A DNA stretch of 64,000 nt, from positions 147,772 to 211,771 of the forward strand of contig NZ_NNBP01000028.1 in assembly GCF_002803155.1 (NCBI RefSeq), in the 5' to 3' direction. Both the position numbers and the translations under genes were made by a program. Shown in pieces: positions 24,470 to 32,999 of this stretch. Below the pieces are notes generated by a model that saw only the letters and a list, made by a program, of their open reading frames with translations, was not told the DNA's origin and ran no database searches. Position 1 is the first letter of the stretch, and every line of letters starts with the position of its first letter. The stretch comes from Streptomyces sp. CB02959 (GTDB lineage: Bacteria; Actinomycetota; Actinomycetes; Streptomycetales; Streptomycetaceae).

Positions 24470-25591
24470 TCAGTCGGAAGGACTCCCGTCCGGCCGGACG
24501 ACGCCCAGGATCGGCATCGAGCCGGCACCGGTGATCGTCACCTGCCGGCCCGGACGAGGCGCGTGCACGATCGCGCCATCGCCGAGGTACATCCCGACGT
24601 GGCTGGCGTCCGAGAAATAGATGATGAGGTCGCCCGGGCGCATATCCTTGAGCGCCACCCTGGGCAGCTGCCGCCACTGCTCCTGCGAGGTGCGCGGAAT
24701 CGTCCGGCCCGCGGCCTGCCAGGACCGCAGGGTCAGCCCGGAGCAGTCGAAGGTGTCCGGCCCCACCGCGCCCCAGACGTAATTCTTGCCGATCTGCGAA
24801 GTGGCGTACGAAATCGCCTTCTTGCCCTGGTCAGACGCTTTGCCGCTGATGTCTTTGAGCGCGCCGGAGTCGAGCCATTTCTGCTGGGCCAGCAGCGCCT
24901 GGTCGTCCTCCAGTTTCCGCAGGCGTTCCTTTTCCTTGGCGGCCAGTCGGGATTCCAGTTCTTTCGCCGCGTCGATCTTGTCGTTGATCTCCTTACGGGC
25001 GGCGTCCTTCTTCTTGCGGTTGGCTTCCAACTCCTCCCAGCGGCGACTGGCGTCCTGCGCGTAATCCTCCAAGTCGCTCTTGAGATGCGTGAGTTGACTG
25101 ATCACGCCCTTGACCGCCTGCTGCCCCTTACGCGCCAGATCGGCATTGGCGAGAAAGATCTCCGGGTCGGCACTGAGCATCAGCTTCGCCTCGGGGGGAA
25201 TTCCGCCGGTGCGGTACTGGGCGCTGGCCAGTGCCCCGGCCCGGCGCTTGAGGACGGCCAGCCGGCCCTGTGCGGTGTCGATGGTGCGGGCCAGCTCGAC
25301 GATCTTCTTCTGCTGGAGCTGGACCTGCTCCTCGGCGGCGTTGTAGTCCTCGGTGGCCTGCTCCGCCGTGCGGTAGAGGCCCTCGATCTCCTTGCGCACC
25401 TCGTCGAGGTGGCGGGCGTCGCCCCCGGGCGACGGCGTCGGGGCCGGAGTGCGCTGCGCCGCCGTCGCCGTCCCGCCGAGCAGTCCCGTCGCGCAGAGCA
25501 CGACCGCGGTGCACACCGCCAGCCGGCCACCCCGCACACCCCGCCCCCCACTCGTGTCCCGAACGCCCTGTTGTGCCCCCTGGCTCCCCAC
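24470..25591 (-). CDS. NlpC/P60 peptidoglycan hydrolase with coiled-coil N-terminus
   Basis: Secreted cell-wall endopeptidase of 373 residues (RipA/PcsB-like layout). A signal peptide covers about 1-46, ending ATAAQ, then a long coiled coil at 58-245, then the C40 domain with catalytic Cys in TFDCSGLTLRSWQ, His in ASHVGMYLG and the third His in VHAPRPG. The coiled coil in such enzymes often covers the active site until a partner (FtsX-like) activates it. The GTG start has GGAGGTGA just upstream. Confidence 0.92.
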   Translation of the reverse strand: MGSQGAQQGVRDTSGGRGVRGGRLAVCTAVVLCATGLLGGTATAAQRTPAPTPSPGGDARHLDEVRKEIEGLYRTAEQATEDYNAAEEQVQLQQKKIVELARTIDTAQGRLAVLKRRAGALASAQYRTGGIPPEAKLMLSADPEIFLANADLARKGQQAVKGVISQLTHLKSDLEDYAQDASRRWEELEANRKKKDAARKEINDKIDAAKELESRLAAKEKERLRKLEDDQALLAQQKWLDSGALKDISGKASDQGKKAISYATSQIGKNYVWGAVGPDTFDCSGLTLRSWQAAGRTIPRTSQEQWRQLPRVALKDMRPGDLIIYFSDASHVGMYLGDGAIVHAPRPGRQVTITGAGSMPILGVVRPDGSPSD

Positions 25592-25856
25592 CAGTCACCT
25601 CCGGTCGTTCCGCACCGATTCGTGTGCCCGCCTTCGGCGCGGATGCTGCCATACCGGCCAGTAATTCAACAGGGCGACGGGCCGTTTTCCGGAAGGAAAC
25701 GGGCGCTCGGGCCCGGAATCGCGCGCTCCCGGGCGGCGCCGCATACGGGAACCGTGCGCTCCAGGGCGGCGCCCCGGACCGCGCCCGCCGCCCCCGGCCG
25801 TGGCCCCAGGGGCGGCCTCCCGCACCCCTCCGGGCCGCACACAGCCGACGGCCGAG
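25592..25856. other. Noncoding, divergent promoter region
   Basis: Between the NlpC/P60 start and the PHO box of pstS. It is rich in GGGCGGCGCC-like runs (about 25733 to 25778), and I see no gene or clear element. Confidence 0.4.
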
Positions 25857-25900
25857 GTTCACCGTGCGTTCACTCCGCCCCATCGGCCGCTTCACCTGAT
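25857..25900 (+). promoter_or_regulatory. PHO box of pstS (11-bp direct repeats)
   Basis: GTTCACCGTGC (25857-25867) and GTTCACTCCGC (25868-25878) are consecutive 11-base PhoP repeats. After one degenerate unit, CTTCACCTGAT (25890-25900) is in the same 11-base phase. This matches the Streptomyces PhoP site and predicts phosphate-starvation control of the pst operon. A -10-like TAATTT follows at about 25906. Confidence 0.9.
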
Positions 25901-26018
25901 CTGCCTAATTTCGGCCGTACCGAGTGCGCGGCACGCCGGAAGGCAACGCGACACCGCCCCGTCCCGTCACCACCCGCACGCCGAGGAAACGGCGCGCACC
26001 AGGAAGGAACTCTCGACA

Positions 26019-27146
26019 GTGAAGCTTCAGCGCAAGAACCGGGTTCGCGCCCTCGCCGTTGGCGCTCTCGCCGTCTCCGGTGCCCTGGCCCTGACCGCGT
26101 GCGGCTCCGACAACACCAGCGGAAGCAGTGGCGGCAGCGGCAGCTCCGCCAAGGCGGCCAACATCAAGTGCGACGGCAAGGGCAAGCTGCTCGCCTCCGG
26201 CTCGTCGGCGCAGAAGAACGCCATGGACGTCTGGGTGCAGAACTACTCGGGCGCCTGCCAGGGCACCGAGATCAACTACCAGCCGACCGGCTCCGGTGCC
26301 GGTGTCACCACCTTCCTCCAGGGCCAGACCGCCTTCGCCGGCTCGGACTCGGCGCTCAAGCCCGAGGAGATCACCAAGTCGAAGACGCTCTGCAAGGGCG
26401 GCCAGGCGATCGACCTGCCGATGGTCGGCGGCCCGATCGCGGTCGGCTACAACGTCCCCGGCGTCGACAACCTCGTCCTGGACGCGCCGACCCTGGCGAA
26501 GATCTTCGACTCGCAGATCACCAACTGGAACGACCCCGCGATCAAGAAGCTCAACCCGGGCGCCAAGCTCCCCGACCTCAAGATCCAGGCGTTCCACCGC
26601 TCCGACGACTCGGGCACCACCGACAACTTCACCAAGTACCTCAAGGCCGCCTCCGGCGGTGCCTGGAAGCACGAGCCGGCGAAGAAGTGGGAGGGCACCG
26701 GCGGCCAGGCGGCGTCCGGCTCGGCCGGCGTCTCCTCGCAGGTCAAGCAGACCAGCGGCGCGATCTCCTACTTCGAGCTGTCCTACGCCACGGCCAGCAA
26801 GATCCCGACGGTCAAGATCAACACCGGCGCCAAGGCCCCGGTCGAGGCCACCGTCGACAACGCCTCCAAGGCGATCGCCGAGGCCCAGCCGGCCGGCCAG
26901 GGCAACGACCTGGCGCTGAAGCTGAACTACACCACCAAGGCCGAGGGCGCGTACCCGATCACCCTCGTGACCTACGAGATCGCCTGCGACAAGGGCAACA
27001 AGGCCGAGACCCTGCCGGCCACCAAGTCCTTCCTCACCTACGTCTCCAGCACGGACGGCCAGGCCGCCCTCAAGGCCCTCGGCTACGCCCCGCTGCCCAC
27101 CGAGATCGCCGACAAGGTCCGCAAGACCGTCGCCACGCTCTCCTGA
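26019..27146 (+). CDS. pstS: Phosphate ABC transporter substrate-binding protein
   Basis: Lipoprotein of 375 residues that captures inorganic phosphate outside the membrane for the PstCAB importer. Signal with lipobox ALTAC (Cys28), then phosphate-binding motifs ASGSSAQKNAM, FAGSDSAL and RSDDSGTTDNF. GTG start after AGGAAGGAA. First gene of pstSCAB under the PHO box; a strong hairpin follows. Confidence 0.96.
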   Translation: MKLQRKNRVRALAVGALAVSGALALTACGSDNTSGSSGGSGSSAKAANIKCDGKGKLLASGSSAQKNAMDVWVQNYSGACQGTEINYQPTGSGAGVTTFLQGQTAFAGSDSALKPEEITKSKTLCKGGQAIDLPMVGGPIAVGYNVPGVDNLVLDAPTLAKIFDSQITNWNDPAIKKLNPGAKLPDLKIQAFHRSDDSGTTDNFTKYLKAASGGAWKHEPAKKWEGTGGQAASGSAGVSSQVKQTSGAISYFELSYATASKIPTVKINTGAKAPVEATVDNASKAIAEAQPAGQGNDLALKLNYTTKAEGAYPITLVTYEIACDKGNKAETLPATKSFLTYVSSTDGQAALKALGYAPLPTEIADKVRKTVATLS

Positions 27147-27152
27147 CCCGCC

Positions 27153-27187
27153 GGGCGGCGGTCCCGGTGACCACGGGACCGCCGCCC
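27153..27187 (+). terminator. Intercistronic hairpin between pstS and pstC
   Basis: A 14-bp perfect stem (27153-27166 with 27174-27187, 7-base loop) begins seven bases after the pstS stop. It is likely a partial terminator or mRNA stabiliser that keeps the binding protein in excess over the membrane subunits. Confidence 0.75.
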
Positions 27188-27243
27188 ATCCGGTGCACCG
27201 CCGCGCAGGAGCCCCCGCAGGGCTCCGCAGACCGGAGAAACCC

Positions 27244-28239
27244 ATGGACTACTCACCACACCCGACCACCGCAACGCCCCCACCGCCACCGGCCACCGGA
27301 TCGGTGTCCGGCAAGGCGGTCCGCCCCGGCGACCGGATCTTCCTCGGCCTCTCCCGGGGCTCCGGGATCGTCCTCCTGGTGATCATGGCCGCCATCGCGG
27401 CCTTCCTCACCTACCGCTCGGTCCTCGCCATCTCCGGGGACAAGAGCAACTTCTTCACCACCCTCGACTGGAACGCCGTCGGCACCGAGCCCAAGTTCGG
27501 CATCGCGGTGCTCGCCTTCGGCACCATCGCCAGCTCGTTGATCGCGATGCTCATCGCGGTGCCGGTCGCGGTCGGCATCGCGCTGTTCATCTCGCACTAC
27601 GCGCCCCGCAGACTGGCCTCGCCGCTGGGCTACGTCATCGACCTGCTCGCCGCGGTCCCCAGCATCGTCTACGGCCTGTGGGGCGCGCTCTTCCTCGTCC
27701 CACACCTGGGCGGCCTGTACGGCTGGATGAACGACTACCTCGGCTGGACCGGGATCTTCAGCTACAGCGACGGGGCCGCCCGTTCGCTGTTCACCGTCGG
27801 CATCCTGCTCGCCATCATGATCCTGCCGATCGTGACCAGCGTCAGCCGGGAGGTCTTCCTCCAGGTCCCGCGGATCCACGAGGAGGCCGCGCTGGCCCTC
27901 GGCGCCACCCGCTGGGAAGTCATCCGGATGTCGGTGCTCCCCTTCGGCCGCTCCGGCGTCATCAGCGCCTCCATGCTCGGCCTGGGCCGGGCGCTGGGCG
28001 AGACGATGGCGGTCGCCACGGTCCTCTCCCCGAGCTTCCTGATCAACGCCAGCCTGCTGGACCCGGGCGGCGGCACCTTCGCCCAGAACATCGCCAGCAA
28101 GTTCAACGAGGCCGACACCTTCGGCCAGGACGCCCTGATCGCCTCCGGCCTCGTCCTCTTCGTGATCACCCTGCTCGTCAACGGCGCGGCGCGGCTGATC
28201 ATCGCCCGCCGCAAGGAGTACTCGGGGGCCTCCTCATGA
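27244..28239 (+). CDS. pstC: Phosphate ABC transporter permease
   Basis: 331-residue inner-membrane subunit, one half of the phosphate channel. About six transmembrane segments (from near residue 42 to 320) and the permease EAA loop (EEAALALGATRWEVIRMSVLP) near 216. Pro-rich N-terminal tail. Its TGA overlaps the ATG of pstA. Confidence 0.96.
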   Translation: MDYSPHPTTATPPPPPATGSVSGKAVRPGDRIFLGLSRGSGIVLLVIMAAIAAFLTYRSVLAISGDKSNFFTTLDWNAVGTEPKFGIAVLAFGTIASSLIAMLIAVPVAVGIALFISHYAPRRLASPLGYVIDLLAAVPSIVYGLWGALFLVPHLGGLYGWMNDYLGWTGIFSYSDGAARSLFTVGILLAIMILPIVTSVSREVFLQVPRIHEEAALALGATRWEVIRMSVLPFGRSGVISASMLGLGRALGETMAVATVLSPSFLINASLLDPGGGTFAQNIASKFNEADTFGQDALIASGLVLFVITLLVNGAARLIIARRKEYSGASS

Positions 28240-29315
28240 CCGTCGCCACCAGCCACCGCCACCGCAAGGCCACCGAGCCCCGCACCCCGCTCGCGCTCAA
28301 GCAGTCCCGGCTGCCCCGCTGGACCCTGCCGGTCCTCGCCCTGGTCGCCGTCGCCGCCGGCTGCGGCATCGGGCTGGCCGCCGGCCTGGACTCCACCGTC
28401 CAGTGGGGCCTGATCGCCGCGCTGCTCTTCATCCTCGGGACGTATCTGCTGACCGCGGCCGTCGAGGGCGGCCGCCAGGCCAAGAACCGGCTCGCCACCA
28501 CCGTCGTGTGGACCGCCTTCCTGCTCGCCGTGGTCCCGCTCGCCTCGCTGCTGTGGGAGACCGTCGCCCGCGGCACCAAGGTCCTGGACGGCTACTTCCT
28601 GTCCCACTCGATGGGCACGCTGCCCGACGCGATGCCCGGCGGCGGCGTCTACCACGCGATCATCGGCACCCTGGAGCAGGTCGGCCTGGCGACCCTGATC
28701 GCCGCCCCGCTCGGCCTGCTGACCGCGATCTACCTCGTCGAGTACGGCCGCGGCACGCTCGCCAAGGTCGTCACCTTCTTCGTCGACGTGATGACCGGCA
28801 TCCCCTCGATCGTCGCCGGCCTGTTCGTCCTCTCCGTGTGGATCCTGATCCTCGGCTTCGGCCCGTCCGGCTTCGCCGGCTCGATGGCGCTGGCGATCCT
28901 GATGATGCCGGTCGTGGTCCGCTCCACCGAGGAGATGCTCAAGCTCGTCCCGAACGAGCTGCGCGAGGCGTCGCTGGCCCTCGGCGTCCCGAAGTGGCGC
29001 ACGATCCTGAAGGTCGTCCTGCCGACCTCGATCGGCGGCATCACCACCGGCGTGGTCCTCGCCATCGCCCGCATCACCGGCGAGACCGCCCCGGTGCTGC
29101 TGCTGGTGTGGGGCGCCAAGACGATCAACAACAACCCCTTCGCCGGCGCCCAGCAGTCCCTGCCGCTCTACGTCTTCCAGCAGTGGCAGCAGGGCTCCGA
29201 CGCCTCCTACGACCGGGCCTGGGCCGCGGCACTCGTGCTGATCGCCTTCGTCATGGTCCTCAACCTGGTGGCCCGCGGCATCGCCCGCTGGAAGGCCCCG
29301 CGGAGGACGAACTGA
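28236..29315 (+). CDS. pstA: Phosphate ABC transporter permease
   Basis: 359-residue partner of PstC. Two extra N-terminal segments precede the conserved permease domain; the EAA loop reads LREASLALGVPKWRTILKVV near residue 244. ATGA overlap with pstC. pstB follows after 136 bases, in which I see no promoter. Confidence 0.95.
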   Translation: MTVATSHRHRKATEPRTPLALKQSRLPRWTLPVLALVAVAAGCGIGLAAGLDSTVQWGLIAALLFILGTYLLTAAVEGGRQAKNRLATTVVWTAFLLAVVPLASLLWETVARGTKVLDGYFLSHSMGTLPDAMPGGGVYHAIIGTLEQVGLATLIAAPLGLLTAIYLVEYGRGTLAKVVTFFVDVMTGIPSIVAGLFVLSVWILILGFGPSGFAGSMALAILMMPVVVRSTEEMLKLVPNELREASLALGVPKWRTILKVVLPTSIGGITTGVVLAIARITGETAPVLLLVWGAKTINNNPFAGAQQSLPLYVFQQWQQGSDASYDRAWAAALVLIAFVMVLNLVARGIARWKAPRRTN

Positions 29316-29451
29316 GCTGCAGCGGAGGCCGGGGGGCGCGCCCGAGGAACGAGGGCGTGGCACCCGGCCGGAGCGGAAGCGAAGTGCAGTCCGACCATCC
29401 CGGTCAGCCCGGCCGCTGACCAGCCCCACCACGAAAGAAGCAGTGATTTCC

Positions 29452-30228
29452 ATGGCCAAGCGAATCGACGTCAGCGGCCTGAACGCGTACTACGGCGCCC
29501 ACAAGGCCATCGACGACATCTCCATGACCGTCGAGCCGCGCTCGGTGACCGCCTTCATCGGCCCCTCCGGCTGCGGCAAGTCGACCTTCCTGCGCACCCT
29601 GAACCGCATGCACGAGGTCACCCCCGGCGGCCGCGTCGAGGGCAAGGTGATGCTGGACGACGAGAACCTCTACGGCTCCGGCGTCGACCCGGTCGCCGTC
29701 CGCCGCACCGTCGGCATGGTCTTCCAGCGCCCCAACCCGTTCCCCACCATGTCGATCTTCGACAACGTGGCGGCCGGCCTCCGGCTCAACGGCAAGTACC
29801 GCAAGAGCGAGCTCAAGGACATCGTCGAGCGCTCCCTCAAGGGCGCCAACCTCTGGAACGAGGTCAAGGACCGCCTGAACAAGCCCGGCTCGGGCCTCTC
29901 CGGCGGCCAGCAGCAGCGGCTGTGCATCGCCCGCGCCATCGCGGTCGAGCCGCAGGTGCTGCTGATGGACGAGCCCTGCTCGGCGCTCGACCCGATCTCC
30001 ACCCTCGCCATCGAGGACCTGATCGGCGAGCTGAAGGAGCGCTTCACGATCGTCATCGTGACGCACAACATGCAGCAGGCCGCGCGGGTCTCGGACCGCA
30101 CCGCGTTCTTCAACCTGGCGGCCGTCGGCAAGCCCGGCAAGCTGATCGAGATCGACGAGACCGAGCGGATCTTCTCCAACCCGTCGGTCCAGGCCACGGA
30201 GGACTACATCTCCGGACGGTTCGGCTAG
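29452..30228 (+). CDS. pstB: Phosphate ABC transporter ATPase
   Basis: 258-residue ATPase of the Pst importer. Walker A GPSGCGKST near 36, signature LSGGQQQRL near 150, Walker B VLLMDEPCSALDP near 170 and the His switch VTHNM near 202. The start ATG 29452 fits the conserved MAKRIDVSGLNAYYG; an ATA-region start nine bases upstream is less likely. Confidence 0.97.
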   Translation: MAKRIDVSGLNAYYGAHKAIDDISMTVEPRSVTAFIGPSGCGKSTFLRTLNRMHEVTPGGRVEGKVMLDDENLYGSGVDPVAVRRTVGMVFQRPNPFPTMSIFDNVAAGLRLNGKYRKSELKDIVERSLKGANLWNEVKDRLNKPGSGLSGGQQQRLCIARAIAVEPQVLLMDEPCSALDPISTLAIEDLIGELKERFTIVIVTHNMQQAARVSDRTAFFNLAAVGKPGKLIEIDETERIFSNPSVQATEDYISGRFG

Positions 30229-30295
30229 GCCGCCGCACTCCCGTCGGCCGCCCCCGGTGTCCTGCGGTGCTGCATGGCGGTGCCACCACAGGACG

Positions 30296-30329
30296 AAGGG
30301 CCCGCTCCCCTTCCGGGGGGCGGGCCCTT
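30296..30329. terminator. Terminator between convergent pstB and pit
   Basis: AAGGGCCCGC (30296-30305) pairs with GCGGGCCCTT (30320-30329), extended inside by CCCC/GGGG. It lies 67 bases after pstB and 42 before the end of pit, so it can serve both directions. Confidence 0.8.
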
Positions 30330-30371
30330 TGGCGTCGAAGCGCACCGTCCGCGGGGACGGCACCGGGTACG

Positions 30372-31370
30372 TCAGCCGAACGCGAGCTTGATCAGCCAGA
30401 GCGCCAGGGCGGCGACCAGCGCCGCGGCCGGCATGGTGATGAACCAGCCCATCACGATGTTCTTGGCCACGCCCCAGCGCACCGCACGCGGCCGCTTCGT
30501 CGAACCGACGCCCATGATCGAGGCGGTGATGACGTGCGTGGTGGAGATCGGCGCGTGGAACATGAAGGACGCCACGTACATCACCGAGGCGGACGTGGTC
30601 TCCGCGGCGAAGCCCTGCGGCGGGTCCAGCTCGATGATCCGCCGGCCCAGCGTCCGCATGATCCGCCAGCCGCCCGCGTAGGTGCCCAGCGACATGGTGA
30701 TCGCGCAGGCCAGCTTGACCCACAGCGGAATGGCGTCGTCGGCCTTCTCGACATCGGCGATGACCAGGGCCATCACCACGATGCCCATGGTCTTCTGGGC
30801 GTCCTGGAGGCCGTGCCCGAGCGCCATGCCCGCCGCCGAGACGGTCTGCGCTATGCGGAAACCGCGCTTGGCCTTGTGCGGATTGGCCTTACGGAACAGC
30901 CACAGGATCAGCACCATCACGAAGTAGCCGAGCACCAGCCCTATCACCGGCGAGATGAACATCGGCAGGACGACCTTCGAGATCACCCCGGACCAGATCA
31001 CCGTCGTGCCGCCGGCCAGCGCGGCACCGACCATGCCGCCGAACAGCGCGTGCGAGGACGACGAGGGCAACCCGAAGTACCAGGTGACGAGGTTCCAGAC
31101 GACCGCGCCGAGCAGCGCGGCGAAGAGGATGCCCATCCCCTTGGCACCGTGGGGAGTGGCGATCAGCCCTTCACTGACCGTCTTGGCGACGCCGCTGCCC
31201 AGGAAGGCACCGGCGAGGTTCATCACGGCCGCCATCGCCAGCGCGGCCCTCGGGGTCAGCGCCCGCGTCGAGACCGAGGTCGCGATCGCGTTCGCCGAGT
31301 CGTGGAAGCCGTTGGTATAGGTGAAACCGAGCGCGACCGCAATGGTCACGACAAGCGCGAAGGTGTCCAT
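30372..31370 (-). CDS. pit: Low-affinity inorganic phosphate transporter (Pit)
   Basis: 332-residue multispan carrier for metal-phosphate symport. PiT signatures are seen in both halves: GFTYTNGFHDSANAIATSVSTRAL near 15-38 and the second repeat APISTTHVITASIMGVGSTKR near 270, with GLPSSSSHALFGG near 100. It is the second gene of an operon with the DUF47 protein and faces pstSCAB, so high- and low-affinity phosphate uptake sit together. Confidence 0.95.
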   Translation of the reverse strand: MDTFALVVTIAVALGFTYTNGFHDSANAIATSVSTRALTPRAALAMAAVMNLAGAFLGSGVAKTVSEGLIATPHGAKGMGILFAALLGAVVWNLVTWYFGLPSSSSHALFGGMVGAALAGGTTVIWSGVISKVVLPMFISPVIGLVLGYFVMVLILWLFRKANPHKAKRGFRIAQTVSAAGMALGHGLQDAQKTMGIVVMALVIADVEKADDAIPLWVKLACAITMSLGTYAGGWRIMRTLGRRIIELDPPQGFAAETTSASVMYVASFMFHAPISTTHVITASIMGVGSTKRPRAVRWGVAKNIVMGWFITMPAAALVAALALWLIKLAFG

Positions 31371-31379
31371 GGCCGGGGC

Positions 31380-32000
31380 TCAGGACTCCTTGACCGCAAT
31401 GGTCTCGACCGTGTTGGCGACGTGCTCGAACGCGTCCGCCGCCTCCTCCAGGATGTCCACGATCTGCTTGAGCTTGAGCACCTCGATGGCGTCGTACTTG
31501 CCGTTGAAGAGGTGGGCCAGCAGCTTGCGGTGGATCTGGTCGGCCTGGTTCTCCAGACGGTTGACCTCGATCCAGTACTCGGTGAGGTTCGACATCGTGC
31601 GGAGGTTCGGCATCGCCTCGGCGGTCAGCTCGGCCGCCCGCGCCAGCACCTCGATCTGCTGCTCGACTCCCTTGGGGAGCTCCTCGACCTTGTAGAGGAC
31701 GACCAGATCGACGGCCTCCTCCATGAAGTCCATGATGTCGTCGAGCGACGAGGCGAGGGCGTAGATGTCCTCGCGGTCGAACGGCGTGATGAACGAGGAG
31801 TTCAGCTGGTGGAAGATCGCGTGGGTCGCGTCGTCCCCCGCGTGCTCTGCCGCCCGCATGCGTTCGGCGATCTCGGCCCGTGCGGAGGCGTCCGCCCCGA
31901 GCATTTCCATCAGGAGTTTGGAGCCGGTGACGATGTTGTCCGCGGAAGCGGCGAACATGTCGTAGAAGCTCGTCTCCCTGGGGGTCAGACGAAAGCGCAC
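31380..32000 (-). CDS. DUF47/PhoU-like Pit accessory protein
   Basis: 206 residues, all-helical, DUF47 family (MRFRLTPRETSFYDMFAASADNIV; DREDIYALASSLDDIMDFMEEAVD). The E/DxxxD metal-binding patterns of PhoU-like bundles are present. It precedes pit by nine bases and is thought to regulate Pit activity in related bacteria. The 194-base gap upstream separates it from csoR. Confidence 0.92.
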   Translation of the reverse strand: MRFRLTPRETSFYDMFAASADNIVTGSKLLMEMLGADASARAEIAERMRAAEHAGDDATHAIFHQLNSSFITPFDREDIYALASSLDDIMDFMEEAVDLVVLYKVEELPKGVEQQIEVLARAAELTAEAMPNLRTMSNLTEYWIEVNRLENQADQIHRKLLAHLFNGKYDAIEVLKLKQIVDILEEAADAFEHVANTVETIAVKES

Positions 32001-32145
32001 GTGAAATCCTCGGGGTGCATCGGATTCGGTCGAGTTGATGCTAGGCGCATCATCCAGCCACAGCTAACCGGCATTCCTTCAGTGTCGCCCATCGGGCAGC
32101 ATGCTCTGCACGGGGTACCGCGGGTGCCCGCAAACTTCGGTACGA

Positions 32146-32164
32146 TATACCCGCCGGGGGTATA
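32146..32164. promoter_or_regulatory. CsoR operator
   Basis: TATACCC-gccgg-GGGTATA, a perfect 7-bp dyad around a five-base centre, lies 30 bases before the csoR start and matches the known CsoR site type (TACCCnnnnnGGGTA). Copper-relieved autoregulation is predicted. Confidence 0.87.
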
Positions 32165-32194
32165 CGGATCGCCTCAATACCACGGGAGATGGCC

Positions 32195-32611
32195 ATGACG
32201 ACCACGGACGCGGGCACCAGCGGCGGCACCGCAGCCGCCGCGGCCTGCCACGGCCCCCAGCCGGAATCCGACCCCCGCACCGGGCCCGGATCTGTGACCG
32301 ATACCGCTGTGGAAAATCCGGCGCCGGGCGGTCACGGCTACGCCAAGCAAAAGGACGCGCACATCAAGCGACTGCGCCGCATCGAGGGCCAGATCCGCGG
32401 CCTCCAGCGCATGCTCGAAGAAGACGTCTACTGCATCGACATACTCACCCAGGTCTCGGCGAGCACGAAGGGCCTGCAGTCCTTCGGCCTCCAACTGCTG
32501 GAGGAGCACCTGCGGCACTGCGTCGCCGACGCCGCCACCAAGGGCCCGGACGCCATCGACGCCAAGGTCCAGGAGGCGACCAAGGCGATCGAGCGGATGC
32601 TGCGGAGCTGA
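32195..32611 (+). CDS. csoR: Copper-sensing repressor CsoR
   Basis: 138-residue all-helical repressor; Cu(I) binding releases it from DNA. The Cys-His-Cys copper site is present: Cys in EEDVYCIDIL, then His and Cys in EEHLRHCV. The disordered N-terminus (1-45) is longer than in the M. tuberculosis protein but usual in Streptomyces. The start at 32195 is chosen because GGGAG is six bases before it; the ATG at 32189 is too close. No copA or metallochaperone gene is adjacent, so targets lie elsewhere. Confidence 0.92.
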   Translation: MTTTDAGTSGGTAAAAACHGPQPESDPRTGPGSVTDTAVENPAPGGHGYAKQKDAHIKRLRRIEGQIRGLQRMLEEDVYCIDILTQVSASTKGLQSFGLQLLEEHLRHCVADAATKGPDAIDAKVQEATKAIERMLRS

Positions 32612-32631
32612 CCGCCGCGGAGCCGGGCGCG

Positions 32632-32826
32632 TCAGGGCGTGTCCGGCACCCCCCGGTCGGACCCGTCCCGGCGCGGCACCCCGGCCACGTGCAGGAGTTC
32701 GTCGATCCGGTCGTTGCTGAGCCGGTCCTCGCTCGCGGCCGCCGCCGCGATCATCAACTCACCGGTGAGGTCGATCTCGGTGAGGGCGACCTGGTCCTGA
32801 ACGGTCGGATGGCGATGGGCGGGCAC
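32632..32826 (-). CDS. Small conserved-looking protein, function unknown
   Basis: 64 residues, MPAHRHPTVQDQVALTEI..., with a helical centre LTGELMIAAAAASEDRLSND and a Pro/Asp-rich tail. GGAGG eight bases before the GTG at 32826 supports a real start. It resembles short proteins of regulatory or peptide-like type seen in streptomycetes, but I cannot name it. It converges on csoR. Confidence 0.6.
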   Translation of the reverse strand: MPAHRHPTVQDQVALTEIDLTGELMIAAAAASEDRLSNDRIDELLHVAGVPRRDGSDRGVPDTP

Positions 32827-32999
32827 GTCCGACACCTCCTCCCTTCGAGCGCCTTCCCACGCCTCGGTGGTTACCGCCAGCGTAGGGATCCCGCCCGTCC
32901 CGCACATGACACGGAAGGACCATTTCCGCTCCCGCCGGCCACCGGGGACCCCGCCTCCGGAGACCCGGCCCCCGAGGGCGCGATCCGCGAGCACGCCCG

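Noticed and set aside
24265..24528. Small ORFs between the phosphatase and NlpC/P60 genes
   Set aside because: They overlap terminator-like hairpins, lack ribosome sites and show no recognisable sequence.
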